Below are positions 21,702 to 33,939 of a DNA stretch of 64,000 bases, in pieces (the first letter of the stretch is position 1; each line of letters begins with the position of its first letter). A program made the translations under genes and the position numbers. The stretch spans positions 7,750,001 through 7,814,000 of the forward strand of contig OY744463.1 of assembly GCA_963556145.1 (NCBI GenBank). Direction: 5' to 3'. Origin of the DNA: Hygrocybe punicea. Taxonomy: Eukaryota > Basidiomycota > Agaricomycetes > Agaricales > Hygrophoraceae. Below the pieces are notes generated by a model. That model was not told where the DNA came from. It ran no database searches and worked only from the letters and a program-made list of their open reading frames with translations.

Positions 21702-24700
21702 CTAGATAATATCACCTTCCAAGGACTTTGTAAATGATATCAGGTCCTCGGCGCGCATAGCAGCTACATAATCAGACAAATGGCCCTCAGTCAATCTTAC
21801 ATGCATATATCCAGCCTCGTCAAGTTTCTTCTTGCAGTCATTCTCCATTCGTCCATACATGTCCGCCTTTTGCCTTGCATAAGCAACATGGCCATCCGAA
21901 GAACCTGTCCACAAGACTGAGAGCTGGGACCAAGCTTGTGTCATCCTCTTGAAGCTCCTTATAACTCTTAGAAACTCTGCAAGTTTTTGCTCGACCTGTT
22001 CCTGCCACCGTTGCATTTCGGCTTCTGCACGAAACCACTGCACACGGTCACCTGTGTGTTGAAGCAAATTTATGAGTAACCATCTTACGTTTTGTAACAG
22101 CCTTACCTTCAGCCTCCCACTCCACCATCTCTTTCGCTGACATTTTACCCCAACCCCCCATGTGCCAAAGCCATCCTTCCTTTCCCTCTTGTGCTGTCGG
22201 AACTACTGTCATATTAAGCATACACTTTGAAAGAATAAATACGTCCATACTGGTGGTACCACTGATAAGGTTTCCATCTTGTTTCCTAGCTGTAGTCTTT
22301 GCTATTATGGTTGAGCATTACCAAATGCTATACTGATGAAATTGTCATTCATTACCTTTATTTCGTCGACTCATTTGTGTCCCACTAACTGAAATAAGAT
22401 GTGTGAGCAATGCCCAACAAGAAACAATGACATCGGCAACACTCACTTGGCAACAGTTCCATCTCTCCTTGATTGGATACTTGGCTATCCACATGCACCC
22501 CGTGCAGGGTTAGATCACCCGTACTGGCCATTTGTCCATGCATCTGCCACAGCTTGCCATCTGTCCGACATGAATCACCCAAACCACGGCCGCGCTGTCT
22601 TGACTTCATGAAAGTGTCCTCGATGGTGAGAGGAGGAAACGGTGACTCGGGATCATTGCTGTCAACAGCCCCAAGCAATATCAGAGCAAGGTGGGCAGAT
22701 GCATAAGTTTCCATATGATGATCTCGTCGACTCTGGGCATCTCTAATATAAGATCCTGACTTGGTGTTTTCAGCCTGTCCACGTGCATTCTTGCGTTTCT
22801 GATCCTGGATTGCCGTCAAGGTCTTGACTGCAGATTGTATTGCACGTAGCGCATCATATGCTTCGCCTTCTCGCAACTTTGCCTCTTCGATACCAAGCGC
22901 TATGGCCTCGACGGTCTGTTGCTCTTCATGCTCGAAATCTGACGGTAGGAAGAGCTTCTCGTGTTCAACCTCACATGAACGTTGTCGAGCCACTGCATCT
23001 CCAGCCTTGGGCATCAGAAGTCTCTGATCATCACGCCATTTCATGATGCGCAGTCGCAACTTCCCTCGCCGAGTGCCAATCTCCTTTTCAAGTGACGCAA
23101 GGTGGTGTTCACGATCCTCCGCAACTGTTGCTCTCAGTTTTCGTCTAAATACAAATTATCAGCAGTCAAGCGAAACACCACTGAAACGTTCAGACTCACT
23201 GTGCATCCTGAATTCGAAGACCCTCATTAAGAAAGGCAGCGATGGAACCTTGGGGAATGTCAGTCTCCGAGAACTTGGACTCCTGTGCAAGCATATGCTG
23301 ATAAATTGCTGCCTGAGAAGGCACTACAGTATACGTGAGTTTGTGAGTTCCAAGTGCTATCAATGTTACGAAAGACTCACCCTTTGACTTGCAATGTCTG
23401 TATACACTCTCCGTCTCTTTCCCCTTTTGCCTGGGCTTACGATCCATTTGATCCCATGCGTCTCGCTGTTCTGCATATAAAATACATAGCCCTCGAAAAT
23501 GATCACGCTTTTGAATGTATAATGCTTTAGCAAGGTTGAGGTCGTGTAACAAAGTGGACGCTATTGCCACCAGTCAATGAAGGTAATGTTAAAGTTCGTG
23601 AGCCACTCACCCATTTTCATTGTCTTGAGCCAGTTCCAATCGCCGTGGTGGTCGATCAATGTGTCTTGGCGATGGCCATTGTTCATTTGTCTGACATGAG
23701 GACCAAGTTGATTTGCTTCAGGCCAGTAGTGTTCAGCTGTCTCCCCGTGAAAATGGCCAACACAGGGCATATATGCGGTTGCAAAGGTGTAGAGACACGT
23801 CTCTTTGTGCCCCTGGACATGAAGGGCTGGAACTGACCACCACATCCTACGCACAAGAGGTGCCATATCTGGAAAGAACTTCTCAAATCGTTTGATGACG
23901 TGGACCGAGTATGAGCAGTTGCTGTCGTAGGAGCAGATATGGTCAACGTCTGCCTCCTCATCCTGAAGGTTGATGTCTGTTTCCTCCGGTGAAGACCGTT
24001 GACGAGCGCCATGTGCAAGCGCAAAGTCAGTATTCGCAAATCTGTTCATAATGTAGGGTAGCGAGTGGAGGAATTGTAGTGAGACACTGCCACATACCTT
24101 TCACCAAATTGCATGTCAACTGACGACCAGATGAAGACGTGACTGCATTGACAATTCACTGTCCCAGTGATATCCATATTCTTGAATTTCTTCTTATCTT
24201 GTTTGTTGACGGCTTTCAGATATGTACATGTTGATTTCTTAACGCCATGTAACCTAATCAATAAAGAGTTGCACGTTCATATTGTATAATGGTCTAACCT
24301 CCTCCGACTTTGGGACATTCCTTAAGTATTCCTTGTAGAGATCGTCCTTTGGGAAATACGCATTTCCCTGAAAAAGCGATATGTCATCGGGATCACTGTT
24401 CTTCTTCATCTTGTTGCACTGGAAGTTGCCGTCAAGGGTCTTCTGTGATTGGTTGAGATGCCTGTGGCATCTCCTATCAGCAAACATATTCGTCAACACT
24501 GCAGTGGGTCCCACCTAAGCTCAAATGGCGTTGGTTTCCATCCCTGCTCAGTATTGAAACCCGGCTCTGGGCATGCTGGGCAGTGCACGATAAGGTTTCC
24601 CGGTCTACGATGTGGTAGCACACGATCGATGCCATGGGCTTGTCCAAGACGCTTGCGAAGGGTGAGCCACCGCCAAACTCGGACAACACGGAGGAAATTC

Positions 24701-25649
24701 GCATAAGGATCCTGGAGAATAGCATGAGACGTGAATATAATAATGTCTTTAAACGCACTGGTACGTCTGCTGTAAACGCGTTGTCCGTCAGGCGCCTGAG
24801 AGCTCCAAAGTAATCGTAGGCTGCCTTTTTCGATTCTAGATTGTGAAGATGGAACTCTTGGAGAACCTTGAATGTGAAGGCAGTCTTCGTGTCGCGAGTA
24901 GTTGCAGGAAATAGCCGAGCCCGCATGAGCTGCTCAACCTTCGTACTAGCCCCAAGGCAGCCACAGACAGCCAGTCGTGTGGCGTGAATGCCATTAGTGT
25001 CAACAACAGTGAAGAGAATATTGCTCTTGGGGTTGGGGCAACGAGCTCCGTTGTGACCAAGGTATATGGTGAAACCCAACGATGAGATATCATGGCGAAT
25101 GAAAAAGCCCCGTTCAGCATCCCAAACTTCAGCCCAATGGAACGGCAAGTTCTGGTGCGCTTGAATAAAACAATCTGTGCACGATGCACAGTACTGTGTA
25201 CAATCGTGGCATTGTGTTGTTCGGACGCCATTGTTGCATGAGCAAAGCGAACCAACTTGGGGATCCGCCTCAAATTCGATGATAAGCCGTAGAAAATTGT
25301 CAAAGTGCCCATCGAAGTCCTCCAGGAGCCGTGAATTCTAGTAGTAGAGTTGTAGTTATACTTTTAAGCGCTAACATACAGAACAAACCTGTGTCTGCTT
25401 TCTAGGCAGGTCATCTTTGTCATCCATCAGGTCAGGCTGGTGGCTGGCATCATCGGTGATCAGGGGAGAGAGCGTAGTGATCCCCGTGGTACTCGAATCG
25501 GATCTGTGTGTCGTGGTGCGTACTTCCATACCAGAATCTCCAACGGTCCGAAAGTGTGCTTTATGGACGTGTGGGTTTCTAATTCTTGCAGCCTGCCGGG
25601 AAAATTGCAGTTCCTCTTCTTCCACAGAAGCTCTCCGTTTTTGGCTCAT
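21702..25649 (-). CDS. KDZ-family transposase with CxC2-type cysteine cluster
   Basis: ATG at 25649 (MSQKRRASVEEEELQF), many exons, end at 21702. The second exon has the cysteine cluster CSCNNG, CHDCTQYCASC, CF, H and HWAEVW (about 25265-25130). It is followed by LGHNGARCPNP, VVDTNGIHATRLAVCGC and LFPATTRDTKTAFTF, the typical order of the CxC2 domain in KDZ transposases. Next come KRLGQAHGIDRVLPHR and CPACPEPGFN, then DGNFQCNK. The catalytic block has SSVDMQFGER (about 24100-24125), CSYDSNCSYSV (about 23920) and GHFHGETAEHYWPEAN (about 23740), which supply the two Asp and one Glu. The C-terminal part (GDRVQWFRAEAEMQRW) is also family-typical. No clear disabling mutation was seen. It would cut and paste DNA in the nucleus. 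Confidence 0.85.
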
Positions 25650-25859
25650 GTCTCTGGGCCTAATATTGAGAATGATGAGTATGGAACAAACACCACCCCA
25701 GTCAATCACGGATACGCACTAGGGATGGGCAATCAAGTGAGGTGACTGAAATCAATGGGTTGAGAGTACGATGCAAAACGAGGAACAATAGACTCAACAG
25801 TATGTGGCTTGAGGTGGGTAAACGGCGATCCTTAGATAACATGGCCACGGCAGTGCAGA

Positions 25860-27210
25860 AGAAATGACGCAAAGTCCAATCTCTTGTGAGAGGGAGCAAC
25901 AGACGCAAAGTCTAAGTCACCGCCAACCAGGATGACGCGAAGTCTACTTCCTGAGTGTGCATAAGGAATACAATGTCCACAGCTTCGTCACCTGGCGAGG
26001 TTTGTATTGCCCTCCCAACCTCGAGGGGTGGACAGCCATGTCCATTGACGTGGGTCTGGCCCTCCCGAGGTAATGAGTGCACACCCAAACTTGCCATTTT
26101 CCCTGTTACGGTTGTTCGGGAGGGCGCGCGACGGAGGTCATACGGTTCCTGTGGTTGCTGGTGCTCCTTCCCGATTCTGATGATCCAGGGCAAGACCCGG
26201 AAGGCGAGGTCAAGGGTGTCGAAGTGGAGAGTCTCGCACGTTTGCGATGAGACGATGACGGCGCATACGTTGACGAACCAGAGTTGCCCGATGCGCGAGA
26301 GGCTGTTTTGCGGAGTCAGTGAGTGGAATGTTTAACGGTTGATGTAATAGAATACAAATAGCGTTGGTGGTTCGAAACAAGTAGAGTCGCAGGACGACTA
26401 CAATGGGGTTGCGAGTGGACGAAGGAGAGGGCTTAAGGGTACAGGGAGCGTGTAGAGTTGTATTGTAGCGACGCATACCGATGATCGCGCAAAGACGAGT
26501 TCTAGAATGAAGTGTTCGTCAGTAGTGAATGGATATATAGATAGAAATGAGACGACACGAAGTCTAATCTCCAGCAGAGCCAGCAACTGACGCAGAGTCT
26601 AAGTTGCTGCCGTGGCCCATCCAGATTGACGCAAAGTCTAGATCCAGGATGTGCCAGTGCACGAGAATGAGTTTGACACTTACCAGCGACGGTTGGCTCC
26701 TCTGAGTCGAAGACATAGTGAGTGACTACAAATGCTACATGACCGAATCCGGATTACAAATTCTGTATAAGCCTTTTTTCGTCAACAAATCAGCCCGTCG
26801 ACTTCTACGTTTCCATTCAAGTAACAGTAAGTCATACCCGTCTTATCCCAGTCTTCATACCCAGAACTAGACTCTGTGTCATTCTGGTGGAGTTGAGACT
26901 TTGACTTTGCGTCGGTCTCGACTCACAGCGAGAGATTTGACTCTGCGTCGTCTCTTGCACGTACCTCGCAAAGCTGTTCAACATAACTCACAATCATTAT
27001 TCTAGGTTGCCTTGTGGTTCACCAGTACGCCATGTCCCGCGGCATCCAGTGCAAGACAAGTTTCGAGGTGGTAGTTTAACGGTTAGTCCTTTTATTTCAT
27101 CCAACTTTGTGCAATCCCGGAATTCGACTATGCGTCGTTCCAGCAAAGTAGGGACTTTGACTTTGTGTCAGTCTTTACTCACCGCGAGAGATTAGACTTT
27201 GCGTCGTCTC
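25860..27210. promoter_or_regulatory. Divergent array of twelve GACTTTGCGTC motifs (six per orientation)
   Basis: Six GACGCAAAGTC-type sites start at 25866, 25902, 25934, 26554, 26589 and 26628. Six sites in the opposite orientation (GACTTTGCGTC type) start at 26870, 26903, 26939, 27126, 27159 and 27195. Spacings of 32-39 bp recur inside clusters. Several sites are preceded by GAGAGATT. The array fills the space between the divergent transposase and the 27234 gene. Each gene therefore sees six copies in the same sense orientation upstream of its coding part. They may be promoter sites, transposase-binding sites or RNA-leader elements. Confidence 0.6.
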
Positions 27211-27233
27211 TAACCCTCTTCCTTGAATATTAG

Positions 27234-29502
27234 AGTGACTGCTGTCTCAGATTCTGCCGTTAAGTTCATTGGTCCTCAATGTCCATCGATCCGCTGGAAC
27301 TCCTTCAACAACGCCGACCTAATGGTACAGGTTGTGTCTATGACAAGAGCTTATACTTATTCATATCATCCTACAGAACCTATAGGCCCATTTGATGCTC
27401 GTGTTGCTGCAATCATAGATGGTTTCCAGCCCGGAGTAAATGACATGATAATCACATCACCCAACATGGACATCATCTATAAGCCTCCATTAGGTAGACG
27501 CCTGGTTCGTTTAAGAAATGATTGCCGCTACGCAGACGACGATTACATGTTATGGCCGCAACCTTTTATGGAGGAATATTGCTGGTTGCCCGTTATTCCT
27601 CGCTGTCCCGAGGATCCTGCTGATCCACTTTCGATCATGTGGTGGAATCCCACTGCTGCTGACTTTATCCCGACAAGTCGGCAATTTGTAGAGGGTCTTG
27701 GTAAGCTTGAAATCTCAAAGGCGGTGAAGTTGCGGGTTGTGTGTGAGGCTCTTTTTGCAAGGATTATGGATTACCAAAAATCAGGCGGAAATAATCCCGT
27801 TGTGCTGAATCTCCAAGTTGCTTTGCGCCACTCAATATGTCGTTTGGAATCTCTCACGACGTTTTACAAGGAGATGGTGTTTGGTGTCACTGAAACTCAA
27901 TGTTGGTACCTGGAACTAGTCGCTGTCGTGGACTATATCACGATTTTCAAGCCACGAATGGAAGGCAGTCTCCCGAAAGCCGAGCGTGTGGCTTTTGTGG
28001 TTGGCGCATTCACCGAGAACCCGCAATATGTTCAGGCCGCCTTTGATGCTGGTATTCCTGTGTGGTTCATGCGACCTCTTCAAACTTTATCTTTGAGTGT
28101 GAACATTATGTCTGTTACTACCCTTCGATCTCCCGAAGATTTTCTCACAATGACCGATTGGACCGAGAGCCCATCATTCCCTGTCATTCACAATGGGTCA
28201 AACAACGTTGAAAAGGTCAGGCAAATCCACAATTACGCCCGCACACGCTTCCAGTACCCAGACCCTTTCGCTGTCATCGACGATCCATTTCTTGTAGGAG
28301 GGAGTGTACCAACAGTTACAGCAACGGTACCAATGGCTGAGCTCAAACGCCCTCGCACGGTTAATGGAGAGAGTGTACCGATGGTTACTGAGAGAGTATC
28401 AGTGGCCGAGCCCGAACACCCTCGCACCGTTAAGGTCACCAAGAAAGCTCGGAAACAGTGCAGTGCCATTAGTTCAGGTATATTATCAAGTCTCTTCATG
28501 TATCAATGCTTATCGCTTCCTGCAGTGGGAACCAAGAAATCTAATTCTAGCTGGAAGCCCGTTCAAGCCAAGTTTCGAGACCCTGACAGTGACCTCATCC
28601 CTCCGTCAATCTTCACATGGGCCAATGCCCTTCTCCACGTTAATACCGAACCTTCTCGACTGAAGGCTCTGTGTAAGAGTAATCCACACGATGGACACTT
28701 TGTTTTCCCTGATCCCAGGCTCTTGGTGGGCCCGAACACCGAGGCAAGGCAAGCCTTGTACCTCGTCAATTGGTTGGACCAGCGCCAACTATGGATATCT
28801 CGCGTATCTCGTGCAGACTCTGCTGCTCGAGCTTTGTCAAATCAAGAGTGGCGCGACTGTCTATCAGGTCTATGTTCAGAGCGTAACAAACAAATGACCT
28901 CGACTCGGGCTAGCCAACGCCGTGCCGACATCATCACACTGATCGGCCATTTGTACAAGGGGTCCGGTTTGGTTGCAGACATGCCCCGTACCCAAATCTT
29001 TTGGAAAGAGCAACAACTGATGGCGCCTGACGGGATGTTGCCTGATCGCAGGATTGTCCAAGAGGTGCTGTGGGAGCTGTATGAGCTTAACTTTCATTTC
29101 GAATTCCTGGCCCTGGATGGCCGAGCCCATAAACCCAGAATGCCCTCAGGGATCGAACAAGAACCAGAGTTTAGCACCCGCCAATACAAACTTATGGCAT
29201 GCTTCATGGCATCCAACTCTGGTGACCCCAGTTTCCTCGTAACTCAGATCCCTTCGAAGAATGGTGGTCTCGCTGCGGACGACTGGCGTGAGTGTCTCCA
29301 ATATCTTTTGGCGATGCACAAGGTAATGAGAACTTGGGATTGCCAACCACCAGATGGGTTTGAGCTTGGGTTTGGAGCCGTTGATACTTTCACAGAGCCA
29401 AGCGTCTCATTGCTTGAAGAAGCGATTGCCACTTTCTACACACAGACTTTTTTTGATTACTTTGGACGTGCGGCCACTATTCCTCACAAACTCCCGTTTT
29501 AA
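27234..29502 (+). CDS. Large hypothetical protein of KDZ element (second gene)
   Basis: The open frame of about 755 codons opens at a splice acceptor (attag, 27229-27233). An upstream exon is likely, perhaps from the ATG at 27031, and the first in-frame ATG is 27322. It ends at TAA 29500-29502. The N-terminal half has IIDGFQPGVNDMIITSPNMD, YMLWPQPFMEEYCWLPVIPR and VGAFTENPQYVQAAFDAGIP followed by VWFMRP. I associate such blocks with repeated hypothetical proteins of Agaricomycetes. The middle (about 28260-28470) is a variable Val/Thr/Glu linker with two diverged repeats (VPTVTATVPMAELKRPRTV type). A 48-nt in-frame stretch with GT-AG ends (about 28480-28527) may be an intron. No catalytic motif is recognised. 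It lies between the transposase and the third gene inside the same termini. Confidence 0.65.
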
Positions 29503-29917
29503 CTTTTAGCTGATGCCATTGTTTCTCCCCATCTTCGTGTAATGTTCTCGTCTCGTAATGTGACTATTCATGACTTCTCATGTGTGGCATGTGAATTGTC
29601 TGCTCACGGTCATCTTTCACCACAATGGTTTGCAACTAACGAAGATGAAATGAACTGATGTCTATCTTCGTCTGCAGAACTGCCTGTAAGTAATATTATT
29701 TGCTTCGTGACATCATCTACTGATTCAAGGTACATTTGCTGTCACATTACAGAGGGAACAATAACAGTTACAACAGTGCATGCAATGTCTGAAGGAGGTT
29801 TAAACAAGCGGTGTGGCTTTCTTCGATGAGTGGCCTTCACATTGACTTCAAGGTCAGTTCATATAAAGGTTCTGAATCATTCCTGTTTCATCAAATCCAC
29901 ACCATCCTTTCGTTACT

Positions 29918-32093
29918 ATGGTCGGACGCAGATCACAGTTTACTCCTGCTCAGGACGCATATATTAACAGCTACATGCAAGCATTCGAGGCCAAGGTGTA
30001 CGAGCTTGATCCTGACTTGAAAGGAATGAAGGGTGCTTCCTTAACAAGGTGGAAGCAGGACACTGCGGAAACTATCAAGTCGTCATCTCTGTTTCAAGAC
30101 CAACTGCTTTGCGAAGGGGATGTGACTCTGACGACCTGGACCATGGTATGTCAATTCACGTCATGATTCAGGGGATTGATTGGTTCTTCAGCGAATCATC
30201 CGCAAGTTCACAAACCGCTTCAGCACTATGAAACGAAAAAGCCAGTCCACGTCAAACACTCATGGAGATCAATTTTTTATCAATCTCTCCTCAAGTGTTA
30301 CTGGGCGCCAGCTCTATGAACAAGAACGAAAGAACGAGATCAATACTGAGGCTGCGAAACGTCGAAAGGATGCTGATACTGATGGGGGGCATGCAGGGTT
30401 TTACCAAGTCGTTTTGAAGGAGATGTGGGAGGACGAGGAGGATCAGCAGGCATATGAGAAAAGGGCTGAGGAAGTTGAAAGTGATATTCCTCGGTGTGCA
30501 TTTCTTGATCTTTCCTATGGCTATGATTTAACACAACCGGGTCACCTTAGAAATCAGAAAGAGTTTATGAAAGCAGCATGGTTTGCCCTCAAGACGCTCT
30601 GCCAGAATGGTAAGCTTGGCCCTGCCGAGATGATGCTGTTCTTCGCATTCCGTGATGAACATGGCGATCTCGATAGTGGCGTGTAAGTGCACCAACCGGC
30701 CCTCTGTAGTGCCACACCTAATAAAATGACAGAGTCAATGCCCATTCAGTCCATAACAAGCTTGATATGAGATCCCAGCTCAAAGACTTCACAGAGCATT
30801 TCGAAACGCCATGGTTTCAGTACGCCGAAAGGGTCCTCCCTCGTGAGTTGCTGCATGAACTTGGACACGCTATGTTGCCTTAATCAATTCACCAGGACCC
30901 AGCATCAAGAGTGATGACTCCACAGACCTTCAAATTCCTCGTAACTCTGCAGGAATACCTTTGTTCCCTGCTGTCGAGTTCAACAAGATGATTTTGGGCG
31001 ATATTCGTGCCATTCTGGAAAAATACTTCAGCACATTGTGGTGTAAGTCAGTCCAGTACAGCCTTCTGCTGGATTATTTCGAGTGATTACACCTAGGTCA
31101 TACCTGGCCAGCCGATCAGCATTTTGCTGCAATACCTTGGGCTGATATTTCCGTTAACCCTTCCGACTATTATGATGTGCAAAGTTTCATCGTCCCAGTC
31201 AAACTGCAAGCGCCAGAGCTTATGTCACTTGCCCACATTATCATTCTCTCGGAGTATCTTGCTTCGACAGCTTCCAGAGACACTGATGAACAACCATTTA
31301 TGTTCCTGCAGAAGGCTGAGATTCTTAGATGCATTGGTGACCGTCAGGCTGACATTGAAGCGCAGCACACAGCTGGTGATGAAGAAGACAGCGACGATGA
31401 TGACACAGAACTTGGGGCCATTGCTGCTGGAGTGCACGTCCCACTTGTGCATGAGTTGCAGCGCAAGGACATGACAAGTGAGGCACCGGTGACAAGTGTC
31501 AGTGAGGCAGAGGATGGTGAAAATGCAGAGGAGAAAGTGGTAAGTGAGAACAATACTACAGAGAGGGTGCTGATGCAGAATTGCAGCATGAGAATGCCAC
31601 AAGTGAGGCTGCGGGGACAAGTGTTGGTGAGGCAGGGAACAGCAAAAACGCAGGGGAGAAAGTGGCAATAAGTGAGAGCCCTACTGCCAAGGAGACACTG
31701 AGCAACGGCAAGGGTGGACAGGTAGGACATAATTCGGAGGAGATTGAATGCGAAAGCAAGAAGTCGAAGACACAGAGAGGCAGGACAACTGGCGGCATTC
31801 TTTTCAGTACACGAAGGACACGGTCTTGCGTTGCTGAGAACTCACGAAAGACACGATCTTCTGTTGCCGAGAACTCACGAAAGACACGATCTTCTGTTGC
31901 CGAGAACTCACGGAAAACACGGTCTTCTGTCACCGAGAACTCACAGAAGACACGGAGCGCTCATGGTACGAGTGATGGGACTGTGACTCGTGGGACAAAG
32001 CGCAAAGCGGCAGGGATTCAGGAAAATCTAGAGTACGCTATCTCCTCCTTTTCCTGCAGCAGCAGCAGAAAAACTGAACTACGGGTTGTTTAG
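29918..32093 (+). CDS. Hypothetical protein of KDZ element (third gene), repeat-rich C terminus
   Basis: ATG at 29918 (MVGRRSQFTPAQDAYINSYM). The N terminus, ending ASLTRWKQDTAETI, looks like a small helical DNA-binding or homeodomain-like region, but this is inference. Introns interrupt it at about 30146, 30685, 30842 and 31042. Central exons encode CAFLDLSYGYDLTQPGHL, PWFQYAERVLP and FIVPVKLQAPELMSLAHIII. The last exons are acidic and low in complexity (EEDSDDDD) and hold two diverged copies of an about 115-bp unit. They end in about five copies of an 11-residue repeat, SRKTRSSVAEN (31810-31960). The function is unknown. The charged tail suggests a nuclear, DNA-associated role. Confidence 0.6.
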
Positions 32094-32199
32094 GGGTAGG
32101 CCAAGCAGCAAACGTGCGAATACACAAAATAAACGCAAGACGAGACACTGTATGCTTTAATCCTGTGTGGCATTAACCTGCTAACTTTCCAATTGTGCA

Positions 32200-32440
32200 G
32201 GTGGCTAGGATTGTGTTTCATCCGATTCAACAATGTTTAATCTGCTCAATGTATTTAATTTAAATCACTTCAACCATGTGTGTTTAATCCACTGAGCTCT
32301 GAATTTCGGATTCCATTAAATCCAAGTTTCATTACCCACTACTTAAATTACTCCTGTTTAAACACATAAAATTAGCTGTCTGTTTAAACAAAGTTCTGTT
32401 TAAACTTGATTTGCATTATAAAGTACATTGCTTAAGCAAG
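32200..32440. repeat. Right terminus of KDZ element with GTTTAAAC cluster
   Basis: Repeated GTTTAAAC, GTTTAA and TTTAAAT sites (32220-32405) run into the inverted terminal repeat that ends CTTAAGCAAG at 32440, mirroring the left end. Confidence 0.6.
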
Positions 32441-32984
32441 ACTCCTAGGGAGGCTGCAAAAACCTTGTTAATTTACCACCTACCCCTCAGGGTTCCCCAG
32501 TACACGGTGACTTAGTAAGAGCGACATACTACGCCAAGGACATCTTGCTATCTGAAGGTCATTCTCCGTCTACTTTATAGCCAGACAAATTCTAAATTGC
32601 AACATTACAGGCTGTGGCACCGCATCTGCGACCAAAGTGTTAGTTCCTGTCGACAAGCTCTCATTAACAGTATGTTATTTATTATCATGCTAGATAAAGC
32701 CTTGTCCTTGATACGATGAGGCACATCCATCGTGCATGTATTGGGGAAACAGGAAGTGAATTACCCTCTGATCAGTTGAAGCTGATACTACCTATCAGGG
32801 TTAGGGCAACGCACAAAGCCAGTTCTGCGACATCGTCCACACAGTATCCCGACATGCTAACCCGCTAGCAGATGTCATCATCAGCTTTGAGACGCATCAA
32901 TATTCGTCATGCAAAACAGAAACACTAGGGTCAACGTGTTATCTGTACGCAAAAGTCAAATTTTGATTTGTAATTCACAAACTA
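32441..32984. other. Intergenic, nothing recognised
   Basis: This lies between the KDZ element and the repeat-protein gene. No coding frame or repeat structure was recognised. Confidence 0.4.
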
Positions 32985-33939
32985 CTGCCCGATCTTCACT
33001 ATTTTATTGCCGACACCAACATTACCCTCAAACTCATCAAGCTGGACTGCTCTAGCATGAAAACAAACGGGGGGTGAAAATTAGGGAAAAGACTCACGGG
33101 TATGTGCCCAAACCATGCTTATATATGATTGCTGACAACCTCCGCTGTAGTTGATTATTGGTCTCCACAGGGAAAACCGAGGGTTGCTCAATTTCCCTCT
33201 TGCTTTCGCCTTCGGAGTCAAATGGTTGGGGGGGGGATTGGCTGTCCTGGTTTTCTATGTTGAGGAGTTGCAGTAGGCATGCCGGCAAGCTGAAAGACCT
33301 GAGGAGGAGGGGAAGTGGGGGCAACTCCCTGTGATCATTTTCAGCACTTGGAAGTGGTACAGGGGTGAGTAGATGCGCTGAAAAGTTGGAAGACCTGACG
33401 GAGGGGGGAGATAGCTCAAATGGATAATCTTCGACGCTGGGAAGTGGCACGGGGGCGAGTAGACATGCTGACGGGTCGAAAGACCTGAGGGAAGGGTGGG
33501 CTATTTCAAGTTTCCCATCTTTGGCGGCGGGAGGTTGTATGGGGGCAAGTAGATGTGCCGGTGCGTCAAAATGCCTGAGGGAGAGGGAGAGTCGAGACGG
33601 ATCCCTGTTCCCATTTTCATCGCTGGGAAGCGGTACGGGAGTGAGTAGATGTGGCGACGAGCCGAAAGACCTGAGGGAGAGGGAACTTGAAGACAACAAT
33701 TGGTGCTCATTGGGCACAACTTACATGGAAGTGTCCAGGATCAACAGTGACTGTGGCGTGTCGCTTGGTATTTCGGGGGTTGGCATGGGTGTTGAGGGTA
33801 GTTCAGTAAATGGGAGCACAACCCCAAATGTATAGAGGTAAAACTGCAATATAATTTCTCTTTTATTTACTACATAGTGACCTGGTAAACTAAATAATCC
33901 CATGAAAGTGAGACCCTGGTGTGCCGAGAGTCCGATCAC
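32985..33939 (-). CDS. Protein with five tandem 30-residue repeats
   Basis: The main exon (33717-33094) holds five diverged repeats of about 30 residues built on LSLRSFxxxxHLLTPVPLPS, followed by a charged linker: LRSFGSSPHLLTPVPLPS, LRHFDAPAHLLAPIQPP, LRSFDPSACLLAPVPLPS, VRSSNFSAHLLTPVPLPS and LRSFSLPACLL. The units differ in DNA but keep frame and key residues, which argues for a translated protein. An upstream exon ends PTPEIPSDTPQSLLILDTS before a GTAAGT donor near 33730. A GTGAGT donor near 33094 could join a last exon encoding AVQLDEFEGNVGVGNKI (about 33055-32985). The family is unknown. The gene lies just outside the KDZ element. Confidence 0.5.

Larger units (their letters stand above)
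21414..32440. mobile_element. Apparently complete KDZ transposon with three genes
   Basis: The outer ends are imperfect terminal inverted repeats of about 45 bp. The left end (21414-21458) begins CTTGTGATTAAACAATGTAC. The complement of the right end (32440-32398) begins CTTGCTTAAGCAATGTAC. Both run into AATGCAAA and then GTTTAAAC. Just inside each end lies a 200-300 bp cluster of GTTTAAAC-like sites. Between them are a KDZ transposase on the minus strand and two plus-strand genes of unknown function. No target duplication is evident at the ends. KDZ elements are known from mushroom genomes. The boundaries here are inferred from sequence symmetry. Confidence 0.65.

Noticed and set aside
21414..32440. 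TET/JBP dioxygenase gene linked to the KDZ transposase
   Set aside because: I looked for the HxD...H pattern known from KDZ-linked TET/JBP genes. Neither accessory gene shows it convincingly.
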